Assembly (NCBI GenBank): GCA_029948255.1
Contig: JALIZF010001475.1
Location: forward strand, 262,501-326,500
Origin: Telmatactis stephensoni
Lineage: Eukaryota; Cnidaria; Anthozoa; Actiniaria; Isophelliidae
Length of the DNA: 64,000 nucleotides
Direction: 5' to 3'
Part shown: piece after piece, positions 1 through 13,200 of the stretch
How the letters are laid out: the number at the start of each line of letters is the position of its first letter
Numbering within the stretch: position 1 is the stretch's first letter
Program-made: the position numbers and the translations under genes
The notes under the pieces: generated by a model
Seen by the model: only the letters and a program-made list of their open reading frames with translations
Databases searched by the model: none
Told to the model about the DNA's origin: nothing

Positions 1-265
1 GTTGAAATGTTTCGATGAATGTTGTATAAAACAAATAGATTCCATTTTTCCTTGGGTCTGTATTCCAACAGATGCACAGAAGACGTCAAAATTTGGTGAG
101 AACAACAGTCATGCCATTCGACTTCGTCTCGTGGCGTACGATTTTGTTCTCACCACATTTTGACGTCATCTGTGCATCTATTAGAGTTAGTGGTTTACTG
201 GAGGTTCGACGGTATACTCTATATAGTAGTGGACGTTGACTAGTGATACACGGTTTGTTTTACAG
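1..265. other. Intronic or upstream sequence with a foldback repeat
   Basis: No coding exon is visible before 266. Positions 71-106 and 144-179 are inverted copies of each other (ends GATGCACAGAAGACGTCAAA and its complement) separated by 37 bases, a foldback MITE-like unit. It probably lies in an intron of the gene whose exon starts at 266. Confidence 0.6.
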
Positions 266-3200
266 AACGTATGAACTAATCGTAAATGGTGGTACACCAT
301 TTGATGAAAACCGCATTGAACTAGACCCTTCAGTCGGTCCTAACGGTATGTAACTCTTCTCGTCATATTTCCAAAGAGACGGATTTAGGGGAAGGGAGGG
401 GTGCAGGGGGTGCACCCCTCATGAGACGACTTTGGTCCCCTTTCTTCTTGATTTTTCGAAAAATCGTCTGAATCCTCTGGACGGTTTTCGATAAGCAAAG
501 GCAATTAATTTTACTTCGAAAGTGCGGGCAATGGTTGCTCAATTCTCCCGATCCAATGCCTCATATTTAAAGCGTTCGAAGTGTGCGCCCTCTACCTACT
601 CTCTCCATCAGAGCCCCGTTTTACGGGTATATTAAAGCTATACGGAAAGGAATGAAGCCGAAATAAGGGGGCGAGGCCACTGGGAATCAAACTGGGGCCT
701 CTCCCATAGAAGCCGCATACTAACCAATTTTCCCATCTTTGCCGTCCTTACTTCGATTTCTATAGCGCTGCACTCCATCCTTAAGGGTAATCGTTAATGC
801 GCCTCTGTTCCATATGCTTATAAAACCACATGACTGAGATGTCATATTATTTCTATCTTGATTACTTCAAGAAAACCCAAGTCTCTTCCAGTCAATTGTT
901 GGCACCAATCAACAGCCAAGATTGTTGGTCAGACTGTTATCATTTAACAAAGCAACAAAAGATATCCATGAGTAAGTGAACCTTATTTTCTGTTAGATAG
1001 GAACGGCTGCAGTACGTTATGTACTTGTTTTCTATAAAGGAGAAATGTTTTCTATAAAGGAGAAATGTTTTCTATAAAGGAGAAATGTTTTCTATAAAGG
1101 AGAAATGTTTTCTATAAAGGAGAAATGTTTTCTATAAAGGAGAAAGGGAAAAGTGAGAGGCCAATGTCTCCCAGAAAAGGCCGAGCTACGCAGACAACTG
1201 CAAACTTGAAAGAAATTTTCTCCTATTGTTCCATTCTTTGACCATGTGCCTTCCTCTTTTGTCTTTCTTCTTTTCTTCCCATTACTTTACAAGTCTCTGG
1301 TAGTATCTGGCTACTAGACATGTTGTTGGACAATATCCAAGAATGCATTTGCCCTTCAAACGCAAGACATTAGTCATGAGTCATGTGTGTTGTTTTCTTG
1401 TAGTACTTTACCAGAAACACTTCTTACGTGTCATCAGTATGCACAGTTCATTGGAAAATACAGAGAACTCGTGGCAGAAGTTGTGTTTCACGATAACCGA
1501 GAACAGTTTAGCACAGGTGTGGTATACTGTTGTCTTTCCTCCCTCCCTCCCTCCCTCCCTCCCTCCCTCCCTCCCTCCCTCCCTCCCTCCCTCCCTCCCT
1601 CCCTCCCTCCCTCCCTCCCTCCCTCCCTCCCTCCCTCCCTCCCTCCTTCCTTCCCCCTTCCTCCCTCCCTTCCCTCCTTCCTTTTTTCTTTCCTTCTTTC
1701 CTTCCTTCCTTCCTCTTTCTTTCTTTTTCTATCCTTGTAATTCTTTCTTACTGATAATCGTTTCTTTTATGTTAATTTGTAGTTTTTATTGATAGTTTCA
1801 TTTTGTAATTATAGAAGTTATAACCGATCCTGTAATATCGACGTTTCCAGCTGCATTACGTTTCACTGATATCATGGACGCTCTCAAGGTAAATAGACTC
1901 TTCTTTCAAGACTAATGTAAGTTTCACTTGGAGGAATAATTCACATTATTTTGCATTTGTTTTCATTCTTTACAGAGACGATGGGATAATAGGAATAAAA
2001 GAGAACTGAAAAGATCCCAACGGGTAAGAAACGCTAGACTGCCAAACACTCCCTTTACGTATCTGCTATATCATGGCGGAGTTTGGATAAGTGCGTGCCG
2101 TTCCGTGTCTCTGCGGTTTGATTTGAAATTTGTGTTTTTTCCAATCAAAACGTACACTGATTTCCTATATTAGGAAACAATATGAGAAAGGTATATGTGG
2201 AAATTATTGGGCCCCCTTTGGATACTACCCTTCAATTTGCCTCTGCCGGCAGGGAATTTTAATACCAGTCTAGTTGCTGAATGGGCTACCCTGCTTAAAT
2301 AAAGTATTTATCATTATTATGGTACAAATATCAGTTTTTGAGGCAGCGCGAAATCAAAAGTATATTTAGCAAACCGAATTGAACTAGACCCTTCAGTCGG
2401 TCCTAACGGTATGTAGCTCTTCTCATCATATTTCCAAAGAGACGGATTTTACGGGTATTTTAAGCTAATTAAAGCTATACAGAAAGGAATGAAGCCGAAA
2501 CAAGGGGGCGAGGCCACTGGGAATCGAACTGGGAAGCAAACAGCCCTCTTTTATGATCACTGGTGGATTAATGGACCACTTTCCATTGCGTCGATGTTTT
2601 TTGTTTGTTTGTTTGTTTTGTTGTTTTTTTCCTTTTTTCGAGTCAGAAATAAAACTTTCTTTGTCTGTTTCCTATAGCGAGTGACGTCTGTGATGAAGAA
2701 CTTCTTTCGAGAAATTTACATGGACAGTGTGTACCCACTTCTTAACTCAGCCCAGTTACCGCCATTTATATGGGGTGATACCAACAGAGAAATGGTACGA
2801 CAACCACTTATCATTATGTCATCGTAATCATTACTGATTCTATCATCATCGGCGGATCCGGGTAGAAAAGGCCCCAAAGTCGTCTCAGGAGGTTGCCCAC
2901 CCCCTGCACCCCTCCCCTTAATCCGCCCGATTATCATGATCGTCATCACCGCTTGTCAAGTGATACCACCATAGAAATGGCACAACTTTCACCATCGTTG
3001 AATTATCTCACTTGCCATAAGAGCAGATTTCGCATCAGTGGGAAACGGACCGCACCAAGCTGTGACCGTGTCAGTGCTAGAGTGGATTTCGTATGACTGT
3101 GAAAATGGCACCGCACGGTTACGGCAAGAATTTCGAATTTTTTGATAGACATCACGGAACTGTGCGATCCGTTTCACACTCATATGAAATCTGCTCTAAC

Positions 3201-3669
3201 ATCGCATTTCCTGCCGTAACAGCGCCGTGCCGTGGCCGTGCCATGACCGTGACGTTCTTAGTTCATACGACATAGTGCTCTAATATCTCCGCCTAACATC
3301 GTTATCATTCACCCTACGACAGGTCAATTAATTGACAACCACCACAATCATTATTTCACCTCACTTTCCATTAATGAATGCCTCTATCATCATCATCGTC
3401 ATCACCATCATCATCATCATTATCATCATCATCATCATCGTGACGACAACCACCCATATTGGCACATTTTTATCACCATTGGAAATCGTGCATCTTTCCA
3501 GGAGCTCATTACTGATCTTTTATATTTCCTCTAGGAACGCCTTCGAATCATTCTGGACTACGAGGCTCAATCTACTCTAGAGAATCTGTTCTCAACGGAA
3601 CGACTCCATAAACCCTTCAACATCGATAGAATTACATTCAACGTGGTATCCAAACACTCAATTACCTAA
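266..3669 (+). CDS. 3' part of an unidentified multi-exon gene
   Basis: Seven exons join in one reading frame: 266-345, 872-971, 1404-1516, 1815-1888, 1976-2023, 2678-2794 and 3535-3669 (stop TAA). All internal boundaries are AG/GT and the phases are continuous. The assembled tail is about 220 residues and begins mid-protein (TYELIVNGGTPFDENRIELD), so the 5' end lies outside the window. It has no signal peptide or membrane segment. The second half is basic then helical (RRWDNRNKRELKRSQR, then SVMKNFFREIYMDSVYPLL, then ERLRIILDYEAQSTLENLF), which suggests a cytosolic helical domain. I do not recognise the family with confidence. Introns hold a 20-bp tandem repeat, a CCCT microsatellite and a partial duplicate of the first exon. 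Confidence 0.6.
640..745 (-). repeat. tRNA-like SINE fragment
   Basis: On the minus strand the sequence reads like a decayed tRNA: an A-box-like TTGGTTAGTATGCGG, then a B-box-like CAGTTTGATTCCC followed by AGTGGCCTCG. A second partial copy lies at 2457-2535. It is probably a SINE head rather than a functional tRNA, because no acceptor stem is recognisable. Confidence 0.4.
1026..1145. repeat. 20-bp minisatellite, six perfect copies
   Basis: Six identical head-to-tail copies of TGTTTTCTATAAAGGAGAAA lie in the intron between exons 872-971 and 1404-1516. The lack of divergence points to recent expansion. Confidence 0.95.
1536..1735. repeat. CCCT/CCTT microsatellite
   Basis: A nearly pure (CCCT)n tract runs to about 1645, then degenerates into TTCC/CTTT-rich polypyrimidine. 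It starts about 20 bases after the donor at 1517. It creates spurious open frames of Pro-Ser-Leu repeats. Confidence 0.95.
2205..2325 (+). mobile_element. LINE 3'-end fragment
   Basis: The tail TTAAATAAAGTATTTATCATTATTATG closely matches in pattern the 3' end of the LINE at 10085-12291 (TTAAATAAAGTATTTATTATT). This looks like a severely 5'-truncated copy of the same family in an intron of the first gene. Confidence 0.55.
2372..2535 (+). repeat. Partial duplicate of the 313-690 segment (dead exon copy)
   Basis: Positions 2372-2450 repeat the last 33 bases of exon 266-345, its donor site and about 45 bases of intron. After an internal deletion, 2450-2535 repeats 623-690. The copied exon piece lacks its acceptor and sits inside an intron, so it is not expected to be spliced in. 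Confidence 0.8.
3018..3285. mobile_element. TAGAG-ended MITE (nested copies)
   Basis: Inverted ends read TAAGAGCAGATTTCGCATCA at the left and its near complement, ending GAAATCTGCTCTA, near 3200. An internal end (TAGAGTGGATTTCGTATGA) begins near 3070 and a third lies near 3280, so at least two copies are nested. The middle is rich in ACCGTGCCG-like motifs. Related copies are at 44569-44723, 45849-45973 and, as a half copy, 6240-6298. Confidence 0.65.
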
Positions 3670-4254
3670 CAGTACTCCGCTTGAAAAGCAACGACACCTT
3701 AAACCATGGCTCTCGATCGAAGATCAGTCTGCTCAGAGTATTTTTTTCAAAACGATTCCAAACGAGGATGTTTAAGTCACAACTACGAGAACCAACTCAC
3801 GATATGACAACCAACTCACGATACACCGCTTGAAAAGCAACAACACCTTAAACCATGGCTTTCGATCAAAGATCAGTCTGCTCGGAGTTTTTTCAAAACG
3901 ATTCCAAACGAGGATGTTTAAGTCACAACTACGAGAACCAACTCACGATATGACAACCAACTCACGATACCCGACATCCAACACACAATACCCGATGTCC
4001 AACTCGCCACACAAAGGAAAAGAGGTCCAAACTCCAAAATATCTGGGACAAGGATGTAACATGTCTTCTTACGAGAATTTTTCATAAATAATATATTATC
4101 AAACATCAAGTGTTTCCATCATACCAAGTGTATACATACTCAGTTAGAATTGTAAAAGTCAATTTATTAATACTTTTTACATATTTATTATTGACTACTT
4201 TATTTTACTACAGAGTATTTAAGAATATTAAATTATTGTATTTACATTAAAATG
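3670..4254. repeat. Intergenic region with a 149-bp tandem duplication
   Basis: A unit starting CCGCTTGAAAAGCAACGACA at 3677 is repeated at 3826 with a handful of differences, then runs into short ACTCACGATA repeats to about 3985. On the minus strand AATAAA at 4188-4183 is a plausible poly(A) signal for CTC1. No gene is seen. Confidence 0.8.
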
Positions 4255-7200
4255 TTACGTGACATGGCTTTCGTTACTCAACGAACACAATAAATGCTTT
4301 ATTTCTTCTTGATAATTGACATCTTTCAGTTCTACAGCTCTGAGGAGTAGTTTTGGTCTCACAAAGGTTGAATGTTCTGTCTGGTTGATTGATATTGGTC
4401 GGGTTTCATACTCTGGCAAAAACGAAAACCCAAAATTGAACGTTTGATCAAACCTGACGTCTTTGTGCCTCTCGGTAATTAGTTCCCCCACCTTCCCATA
4501 TCCTAAATATTTACCAGCAGCCCCAATCAAACGCCTAATAAATGCATCCACTAGGCCCACCCTAATTGTTTTCCACCATTCCCCTCCCTACCCCCAAATC
4601 ACCAACATAACTGCCTACAAAATGCCTCCACTAGCCACACCCCACATGCCAATTAGTTCCCCTCTCTACCCCACGTTCATCACCAACCCTACCTCATTGC
4701 CTACGAAATGCCTGCTTAGGCCCACACCAACTCCTTTCTGACATTCCCCTCCCTACCCAAAAATCACCAACCCCAATACCTAAGAAATGCCTCCACTAGC
4801 CACACCCCATGCCAATTAGTTCTCCCTACCCCACATTCATCACCAACCCTAAGAAATGCTTCCCTTAGGCCCAACCCAATTGTTTTCTGCCATTCCCTCC
4901 CTACCCCAAATCACCAACCCAAATGCCTAAGAAATACCTCCACTAGCCCATACCCCTAAACCAATTTCCCTCCAAACCCTTCCCCATTGACTAAGACATG
5001 CCCCCACCTCCCACCGCAATGAGTTTCCTGCCATCCCTTTCCTACCCCAAATTCGCGACCAACCCCACTGCCATAATTCCTCCACTAGCTGCACCCCATA
5101 ACAATTAGTTCCCCTCCCTATCCCCACTTTCACCACCAACCCTACCCAATGTGACTGATGTCATCTAATAGGCTATCATTACCTTGTTCTGCACTAGTGT
5201 CAGCTTTCTTATTCACAGTACCCACGGGCTTACAGTACAGTACCACAGATCTTCGAACTTCTTGTGCACAACAACGTTCAGCAAGGATTTTGTTTGCTTC
5301 TGAATGTTTCGAAAGGGAATGTGCGTTGTCTCCCTGAAAGACATAACGGTCGGTACTTAATAAGAGTTTGGTTCTTTTCGTATGCTATGTTCTCTGTGTT
5401 TCTATTTGGTGTGAGTTCTCTAGTCTGTTTCTTCACTCGCGGGCGGCTCAAAGTAGAACTTTTCCGTTAACTAACGCAAAGACATCGAAAGAAATGTTAC
5501 GCGTCAGTAAGGGGGCTCAATCAGTTATCAAGATCTTTCGACAAATAGGCACCATCCGCAAAGTCATGGGCCTTTCAACAAACAAGCCTCTATAGGCTCG
5601 CTTCCGCGCGACTATATCCTTAGCAGAGCAATACCTTGAATAAATTTTCATGACCATAGCTATACCGCTGGTACAACAGCTCTCCCAGACTTAAAGCGCA
5701 ACTTTTCAATTTCGACAATTCGTCAGTAGAGAGCCTAAGCAGAAATGGAATGGTATCATCTGACAAGTATACCATGGCTTCAGCCGTCCCATCCTCAACA
5801 AGGCACCTAGAACCAGATATAGAACGTTTATTTAGAAATTAAAGTACTTGACATAGCCTAACCATAGGATAACTAGGTTCCAGTCGTTCCCTACGGTGGT
5901 GTTTTGACCACCGCTTTGGGCTATTTTTAAACTGACTCTTGCGCACGCTGAAAGTTTTTAAATATCCGAAGAAGACTGGAACAAGTTCTAAAAATATGCA
6001 AAACGACAGTTAAATTGTGCTGCTTTTAAGGCCCGGACACACGGTGCAACTTTTCCTGAAACATCTGCTGAAACACCGCGCGCAACCGCGTTGCACCGTG
6101 TGTCCACCACTGAAACATCTCGTGCAATGTTGCGCGCAACAGTTCTGGACAGTTGCAGAAGTAGAACTCGATCCTACTTCTGCGTCTGTTGCGCGCAACG
6201 TTTCGCGAAACATTGGAATGGGTACTGAACAAGATTCCTCGCGTGCTGTGACCGTGCCGTTTTCACAGTCATACGAAATCTTCTCTAATAAAACTATTAC
6301 CTTGCTTCGGCACAGAATCTAAATCTCTCGTCCCCACGACATCCCTGCGGACACTCCTCTCTGATGATTGCTTGACTACACTTCGAACAATGCCAACGCA
6401 TGCACAGTTTCTGCACTGACGTCACTCTACATCGAATTCTTGAAATTGAATGGATACGATTTCCAGAAGCCTCGCATTGAATCAACTCGGCCAATAGACG
6501 ATCAGGAACTGAAGACATTCGCTGATTGGTTGAATCGACTTTTGAGTTCGTGTTGGTTTGGACCAATGTGGGATTTTTATAGGCTGGGCTGGTAACAGTG
6601 AGTGAGGAACAAGCCTCGAATGAGCAATATACGTTGCCATTTCGAGATACCTTGCGTAAAAACCGTCTGCAGCATGTCACAGCGCCTTAAAGAAATCAGT
6701 AATAAGTGGATTTACTATTTTAATGAGAAGAAAAAAACTACTTGGCTTGTTAGGTGCGCGAAGTCTGAATATCTTAAGTTGGATATATTTGATATAATTT
6801 ATGTGGTTTTTAGTGCGAAGGGATGTCCTCTTTTTACCTCCGTTGACGGCTGCAGCGTCCCTGAATGACGCATTACAAAAACGTAAAGCGTGTAAACCTC
6901 GAGCTAACCAAATTTCTCGAAAGCTTGTGGGTTTAGAGTAACATTACCAAAGATTAGATTACGATTCTCCCCCAAGTCCGCCCCATTTGTTACCACAGGT
7001 CACAGGGTCACTTAAGGGCCTTAACAAGACTGTCCAACATTACCTGGTAATAGACCATCTATGTATGGAGCTGTACTCAAATCTACGTAGACATCCAAAG
7101 TGTTTGGCGAATTCAGATCTTGCACACAAAGAAACAGTTTCTTGTTTCCAAGGTAACCGTATCCTAGCTCCACCTGGTGAACCCGAGACTCCTGCAAAGC

Positions 7201-10200
7201 TCCAAAATGAGGCACCAAGACATTGTTACCAGGCAATAGCTGACCACAAGTGTCTGACAGGCGCAGCTCACGGCGAATTATCCGTCCAACGAAGTTGACT
7301 TGTTTGACTCCAATTTCTTTTCTAAGAAGCATAATTAAAATATTCAGTGAAGTGCTCGCGAGATTGAAATTATGTCTGCTGGGAACAAGCAACACAGAGG
7401 GGGGAGGGGAAGAGCACAAAAAATGAAATACAGAAGAAAGGAATGAAGAGGGTGGCAAGGGTGGCGCGGCGTAGTGGTCACCCTGTGGTCCAGGTTCAAG
7501 TATATGAGATGAGAGACCTACTTTTGTTTAAGATGTTATTATCTCCCTTGCCACGAGACATGGTGCGCTGTGGACTACAAGGTGGGCTTCTAGTCTGGAG
7601 ATTGAACCTTTTGTCGGTAATATGTCGGTGCATTATCTCTAAAAGACGGATTACCGAAAAATCCGATAAATGTCCAACTACTTACATTGTATCAGACTTG
7701 TTGATATTTAAATTCAGAATGCCTTCGATACTCTGAAGTTTATCTTCATCACCGCACAAGAATCTCTTTAGTGCTGCATCCATTGCCATGGCAACTTCGT
7801 TTTCTTTCTTTTCTCCCTTCGAATCAACTATGTCAATTACGTTACATTCTTCTGTCACGTTATCCATACGAAAACGTACCAACGTGACAGTCATCGATGA
7901 TGAGACATTTAATATTGATTTGGAAGGATTATTCAAACACTGCATTACGTTCGACTTGCTCTTATTTGCAACAATCTCCTGTAAGATATAGAAACACCCA
8001 TCGTATAGGTATGGATGCCAAGATGTACCTTCGGATTGAAGTTTTAAAACAATGCTTTTATTCATTGTCTTCATACGAGACACGTCGCCAATGACATCAT
8101 CACAAAATCCTGCACATTCATTGGTCAACAATCCCAGCACTTTTGCATCGACTGCGCATGCGTAAAGAACCTTCGGCTTCTTTTTAAGCTGCAGATTTTC
8201 TCGATGACGTACTAGGAATAACACTTTGCACGTGAACGGGCACGTGTCATTTGGATCTTTGCATGTGACTGACTGGTCACGTGATTTCTCAAGTTCCACC
8301 CCAGTTCTATGATTTGACGCCGCTTCTTTTAATGAACTCGTTCCTACAGTTTCCTGTGCCTTTTTATGCTTCTCTTCTCTTGCAACATGCTTATTTAATA
8401 CACTTTTGTCTTCTGCGGTACTGGATTTCTTCTCCGTTAGCTGTTTTAAATCGTTTGTTGAAGTTTGAACATACATTCGTGTCCTTTTCTCGCCAGCAAG
8501 ACTTTCCAATATTGAGTTCTGGAACTTCTCAATGACAATGCTATATTTGTTTATTTGAACGATACAATCTTTAGAATCAAGAAGAGCTTTTACTCCATCC
8601 ATTTTGTCAACATGACTGTTACGATCATCTGTAACTTGAACAGGGATCTTACCCGTCTCGTCGTACAGTTTAAGGTGGCCTGTTGTTTGTGATGATCTTA
8701 GATGGCCAAGTAATATCTGTAAAAAAGTATTGTGGCTTGGTTAGCCTGCGTTGCTGGCGGTCTGCGGTTTTTTTGGGGGGCGGATGAAGGAATGAAAGGT
8801 CTTTCATTTCTTCCTCCGCTCCAAAAACCGCAGACCGCCAGCAACGCAGGCTATGGCTTGGTAAGATAAAACCAAAATCAACGGAAAGTAAGGTATTATT
8901 CTAGGCTTGTTGTAATGGCTTAGATGCAAAATAGGAGCATCATCAATTTAGCCTGGTTAGCGACGCAAGCACGAGCGCAAGTATAATGCTCCGTTTTCAT
9001 GGACAAGCGCGTAAGCACAAATAAAAGGAAAATCTGTGGTCCTTGTGCCGGCTTGCTCTTATTCTTATTCTTATGTTTGCGTCGCAGTGAAAACCAGGTC
9101 TTGCCTAAACACTACAGTAATAGCTTATTTATCAATATCGTTATCATCACCATCTTTATATTAACTATCATCGTCATCATCATCGCCAACCATCACCACC
9201 ACCATCATATTTTGCATGCAACTGGAGGAACTTCTTCTTCAGCAGAAATTTCACAGTCTAACGACCATAATCACTTACCAAATCTTTACTGATATCGTCA
9301 CAATTGAACACCTGATAGAGCCATTCAGATGACCTACTAGAGCCTTCCTTACCCCCACTCTCCCAGGGCACACCCTTGCTCTTCTCCAGAACCATTTGCT
9401 TGAACTCCTCAATGGTGTAAATAGCTGGTAGGCTAACTGATTCGAGTTTTGAAGGGCAGCACGTGTGAGGGCGATCAAAGAATTCTTGATAAATGTTTCT
9501 TGGTTGTTGTGGGGCAGCAATCATTGATTTTCTGGCTTCAAGGAGTTTTGTAATCACTGATCGTTGTGCTGATTTGTCTTTTGCACTGAAAATACGTTTT
9601 AGACAAATAAATATAACGTTAGTTAATTTAAATAATGGAAGGATTTGAGCAAAGGATTGTGGTTGAAAAGATGATTTAGTTCGTTCTTTTTGGTTCTACA
9701 ACACCCGTCCCAACACATTCTATGCACACGATGCCTTAATCTTCGGACCATTGTAGTTTTGTCCAAGATGTCTGCTTACCTTGACTTTTGTCGACTTGAT
9801 GAGTAACCAATCAAACTGCTTGGTCTAAAAAACATCGAATAAAGCAACAATTAATACTTCATTTTTAAGTTAAATCTGACGGAATGCGCGGGACACGTGG
9901 CTGAAAGATCGAGAGTTTCGAATCCCGTTCCACTTCGCCAGTGACCATTTGGAAGTGTCCTTGAGCTATTTAACACTTTATCAAACTTTGAATCAGTCTA
10001 CTCGGCTGGGTACAAATGAGTAACAGTACGTTTGGTAAATGGATAGGAGAAGCGGTGCCCACACCTAAAGACTTGCCCGAAAGCTAACAAAATGAGAGAG
10101 CAACTTCGGTCAAACGAATGCACCCGCAAACAAAGGCAACAAAGAAAACATTATTTCAGGACGCAGCTTCATGAAAATGGCTCAAAACCGTCAACGTTTT

Positions 10201-13200
10201 GGAAAATTCTTCGCACTATCCTTCCAGGGAAAAGGAAAAATCAAGCCAAGATAGAGAAACTTGAAATTGATAACAATGTTAAGATAACTGAAGATGTGGC
10301 TATTGCTAACTCCATGAATGAATATTACACATTAATAGCATCTGACTTGCTGAAATCAGTAGATTATAACCAAGATCAAGATCATTGTATTTCTACAATA
10401 ACACAAGCTGTTTTTGATAAGGACAAGTATTTCAAGTTTAAAGAAATTAAAGTTGAGGATGTTTTCAAGGCTCTAAGAACCCTTAGAACATGCAAGGCAA
10501 CAGGCGCAGATGGTATATCAGCACAGATATTGAAAATTGCAGCAAGCCCACTCTCAGAGTTCTTCACTCCACTTATGAACTTATCCCTTGAGATGGGTGT
10601 TTTTCCTGAAGCTTTAAAAGTTGCAAGAGTAACTCCAATGTATAAAGCTGGTGTGCACACTGAAAGAGGAAACTATAGGCCTATCTCTGTCTTGCCTATA
10701 GTTTCCAAAGTCTTCGAACGTTTTGTTAATGAGCAACTGCAGCAACATGCAAGCGAAAACAATATGATAACTGAAGAACAGTTCGCCTACTCAAAGAACT
10801 CTTCTACTACTGTAGCATTACTTAAAGTAGTTGACGAATGGAAATGGGCCATGGACAATAGATTAGTTACTTGCTCTGCTTTTCTTGATCTGAGAAAAGC
10901 ATTTGACGTTATTGATCATTCACTGCTTCTAAATAAACTACAAGGTACTGGTATTGTTGATACTGCCTTTAAATGGTTCCAGGATTATCTCAATAACAGA
11001 AAGCAGTATGTACAAGTTAATGGTGTTACTTCAGACGAGAGGATTATCAGTTATGGTGTGCCACAAGGGTCCGTGCTCGGGCCCACACTTTTCTGTATTC
11101 ATATAAATGGTATAACATCGATTGCACCTGGTTCAACATCCCTATATGCCGACGATACTAAGTTGCATCGCTCTGGTCCAAAGATAGAAGAAGTCTCGCA
11201 TAATTTGAATACAGATCTACAGAAAGCTAATCGGTGGTTTCACCAGAACAAGTTGATCTTAAACGTAGAGAAGTCAGAGGTAATGGCGATAGGAACAAAA
11301 AAAGTCTTAGAACATAGTATTGGTGAACTGAACATAAGGATAGGACAAGACCAGCTTAAAACTACAAATTCCTTTCGGTATCTGGGATTGATAATAGATA
11401 GTCATTTATCATGGGAACAGCACATCAATCACTTGATTAAAAGAGTCTCTCCCAAGATTGCGTTATTGAACAGACTCACAGGTTTCTTAGCTACTAAGAT
11501 CTTGCTAAGAATCTACAAGCAAACAATATTACCAGTCTTGGATTATGGTTGTGTTGTTTGGCATGAGTGTAACAAAACTTTCTCTGAAAAGATTGAAAAA
11601 GTGCAAAATCAAGCAATGAGAGTAATATTAAAGGCTAGCAAAACAACATGTACCCAAGATATGAGGAACACTTTGGGGATACTGACACTGTTTAACAGGA
11701 GAAGATTCCTTAGGTTTACATATATCTTTAAGATTGTAAACAACCAGAATTGTCCTAAGCAGTTAAGTGGTTTGTTGGTTCAAAGGAGACATTCTCATGG
11801 TAGAACTCTCAGGGACAAGTGTAATTTAAATGTAAAGATTGCAAAGACGTCAGTTGGACAGAGAACTTTTGAAGTAGCAGCAGCTAGTGACTGGAATACC
11901 TTACCAATACAACTGAGAAAAATAACAGTTCTATCCAGTTTTAAAAAAGAACTCTATAAATATTTAAGGCAAAATGACATTGTTAACCACAGGTGCTCAC
12001 TGTGAATTTTTTTTTTTTAAATGAATTTATTCAATTCAATTTATTTATTTATTTATTTATGAATTATAATTTATATGTTTTTATAATGTTTTTATATAGA
12101 TGAATTTATATAATATATATATCTACATACATAGTATATTGTTTTTTTTAGAGAGAGAAGAGAGAGGGTGCTATTAGAGAGTGTGTTTATAGTATTTTTA
12201 TTAGCTAGACTGGACATCTTGTTAAGACCAGTGTTTGTAATGCTGATAGATCTTCCAGTTTAAATAAAGTATTTATTATTATTAACAGAATTTAGTAGAA
12301 GAAGAAAGTGAAGAGTTACAGTACCTTTCTGTTCTAGAAAACTTCTCTAATAGTTTCTCACAAGCGTGGCTGAAGTCAACGTAATCTTTAAGTGACATGT
12401 TTTGACCATGCAATGCCAGTGGATTAACAGTGAAGACCATTGGCTGGTGAATAAATGTAATATCAGACTGCTGACCTTGCCAGGATTAGATTACTATTAG
12501 GCACTATACTCCCATGGGACCTTCACGGATTCACAAGATCCACACAAGATCCACACAAGATCCACACAAGATCCACATGTGGATTTTCCGGTTTTAACCA
12601 TCCCTTATATACTACTACTATTAAACAGATGAAACTGAAACTGGCCTTAGTGATATGACAATACCACAGGTCAAGACAGCTACTACGTTAACTAAAAGGT
12701 TTCAAATATCAACAAGCAAAACATTTACCTTCCATTCTGAATCCAGGGGAGAGAATTTCGTTATACATACTGAGCTTAATGTACAACAACATAAACCAAG
12801 AACATCCTGGAATGCAAACATCTTCCCTTAGTTTCAACAAAACGAGCTAACGAAGCAGGACAACTGGAAGTCACGGCAAGAAATTCATATTCAAATAGAC
12901 ACCATGGTCCGTTTCTTACTCTAACGGAAACTGCATGGTCACGCAGTATTCTTTCTACAATGTTTAACGAGTAAAACATGATTACAGTAATGTGCAGTAG
13001 AGAAACCATCTGCATACTTTCCCTTTCTTCACAAGATGGACGTTATACAGAGACACTTCGGCACCAACTCGTAGGCCACGACCAATGTTTGGACATGGCT
13101 GATGAACTGTGTATAACCTAAACATGGAATAAAGATAATTTAAACACGGTGAATGCACACTATATGATATTATATAAAACGCGTGAGCCTCTCTCTGTAT

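Noticed and set aside
1026..1145. CRISPR-like array
   Set aside because: Repeats are contiguous with no unique spacers and the DNA is eukaryotic.
1343..1792. Overlapping open frames with Ser-Leu-Pro-Pro repeats
   Set aside because: They are produced by the CCCT microsatellite; only 1404-1516 is a supported exon.
6017..6322. Open frames on both strands near 6010-6320
   Set aside because: They lie in a foldback repeat whose palindromes open several frames at once; no family resemblance.
12776..13015. Minus-strand frame continuing from CTC1 exon 13117-13018
   Set aside because: It is out of frame with that exon; the donor after GGGAAA and acceptor at 12847 keep phase with both neighbours, so most of this frame is treated as intron.
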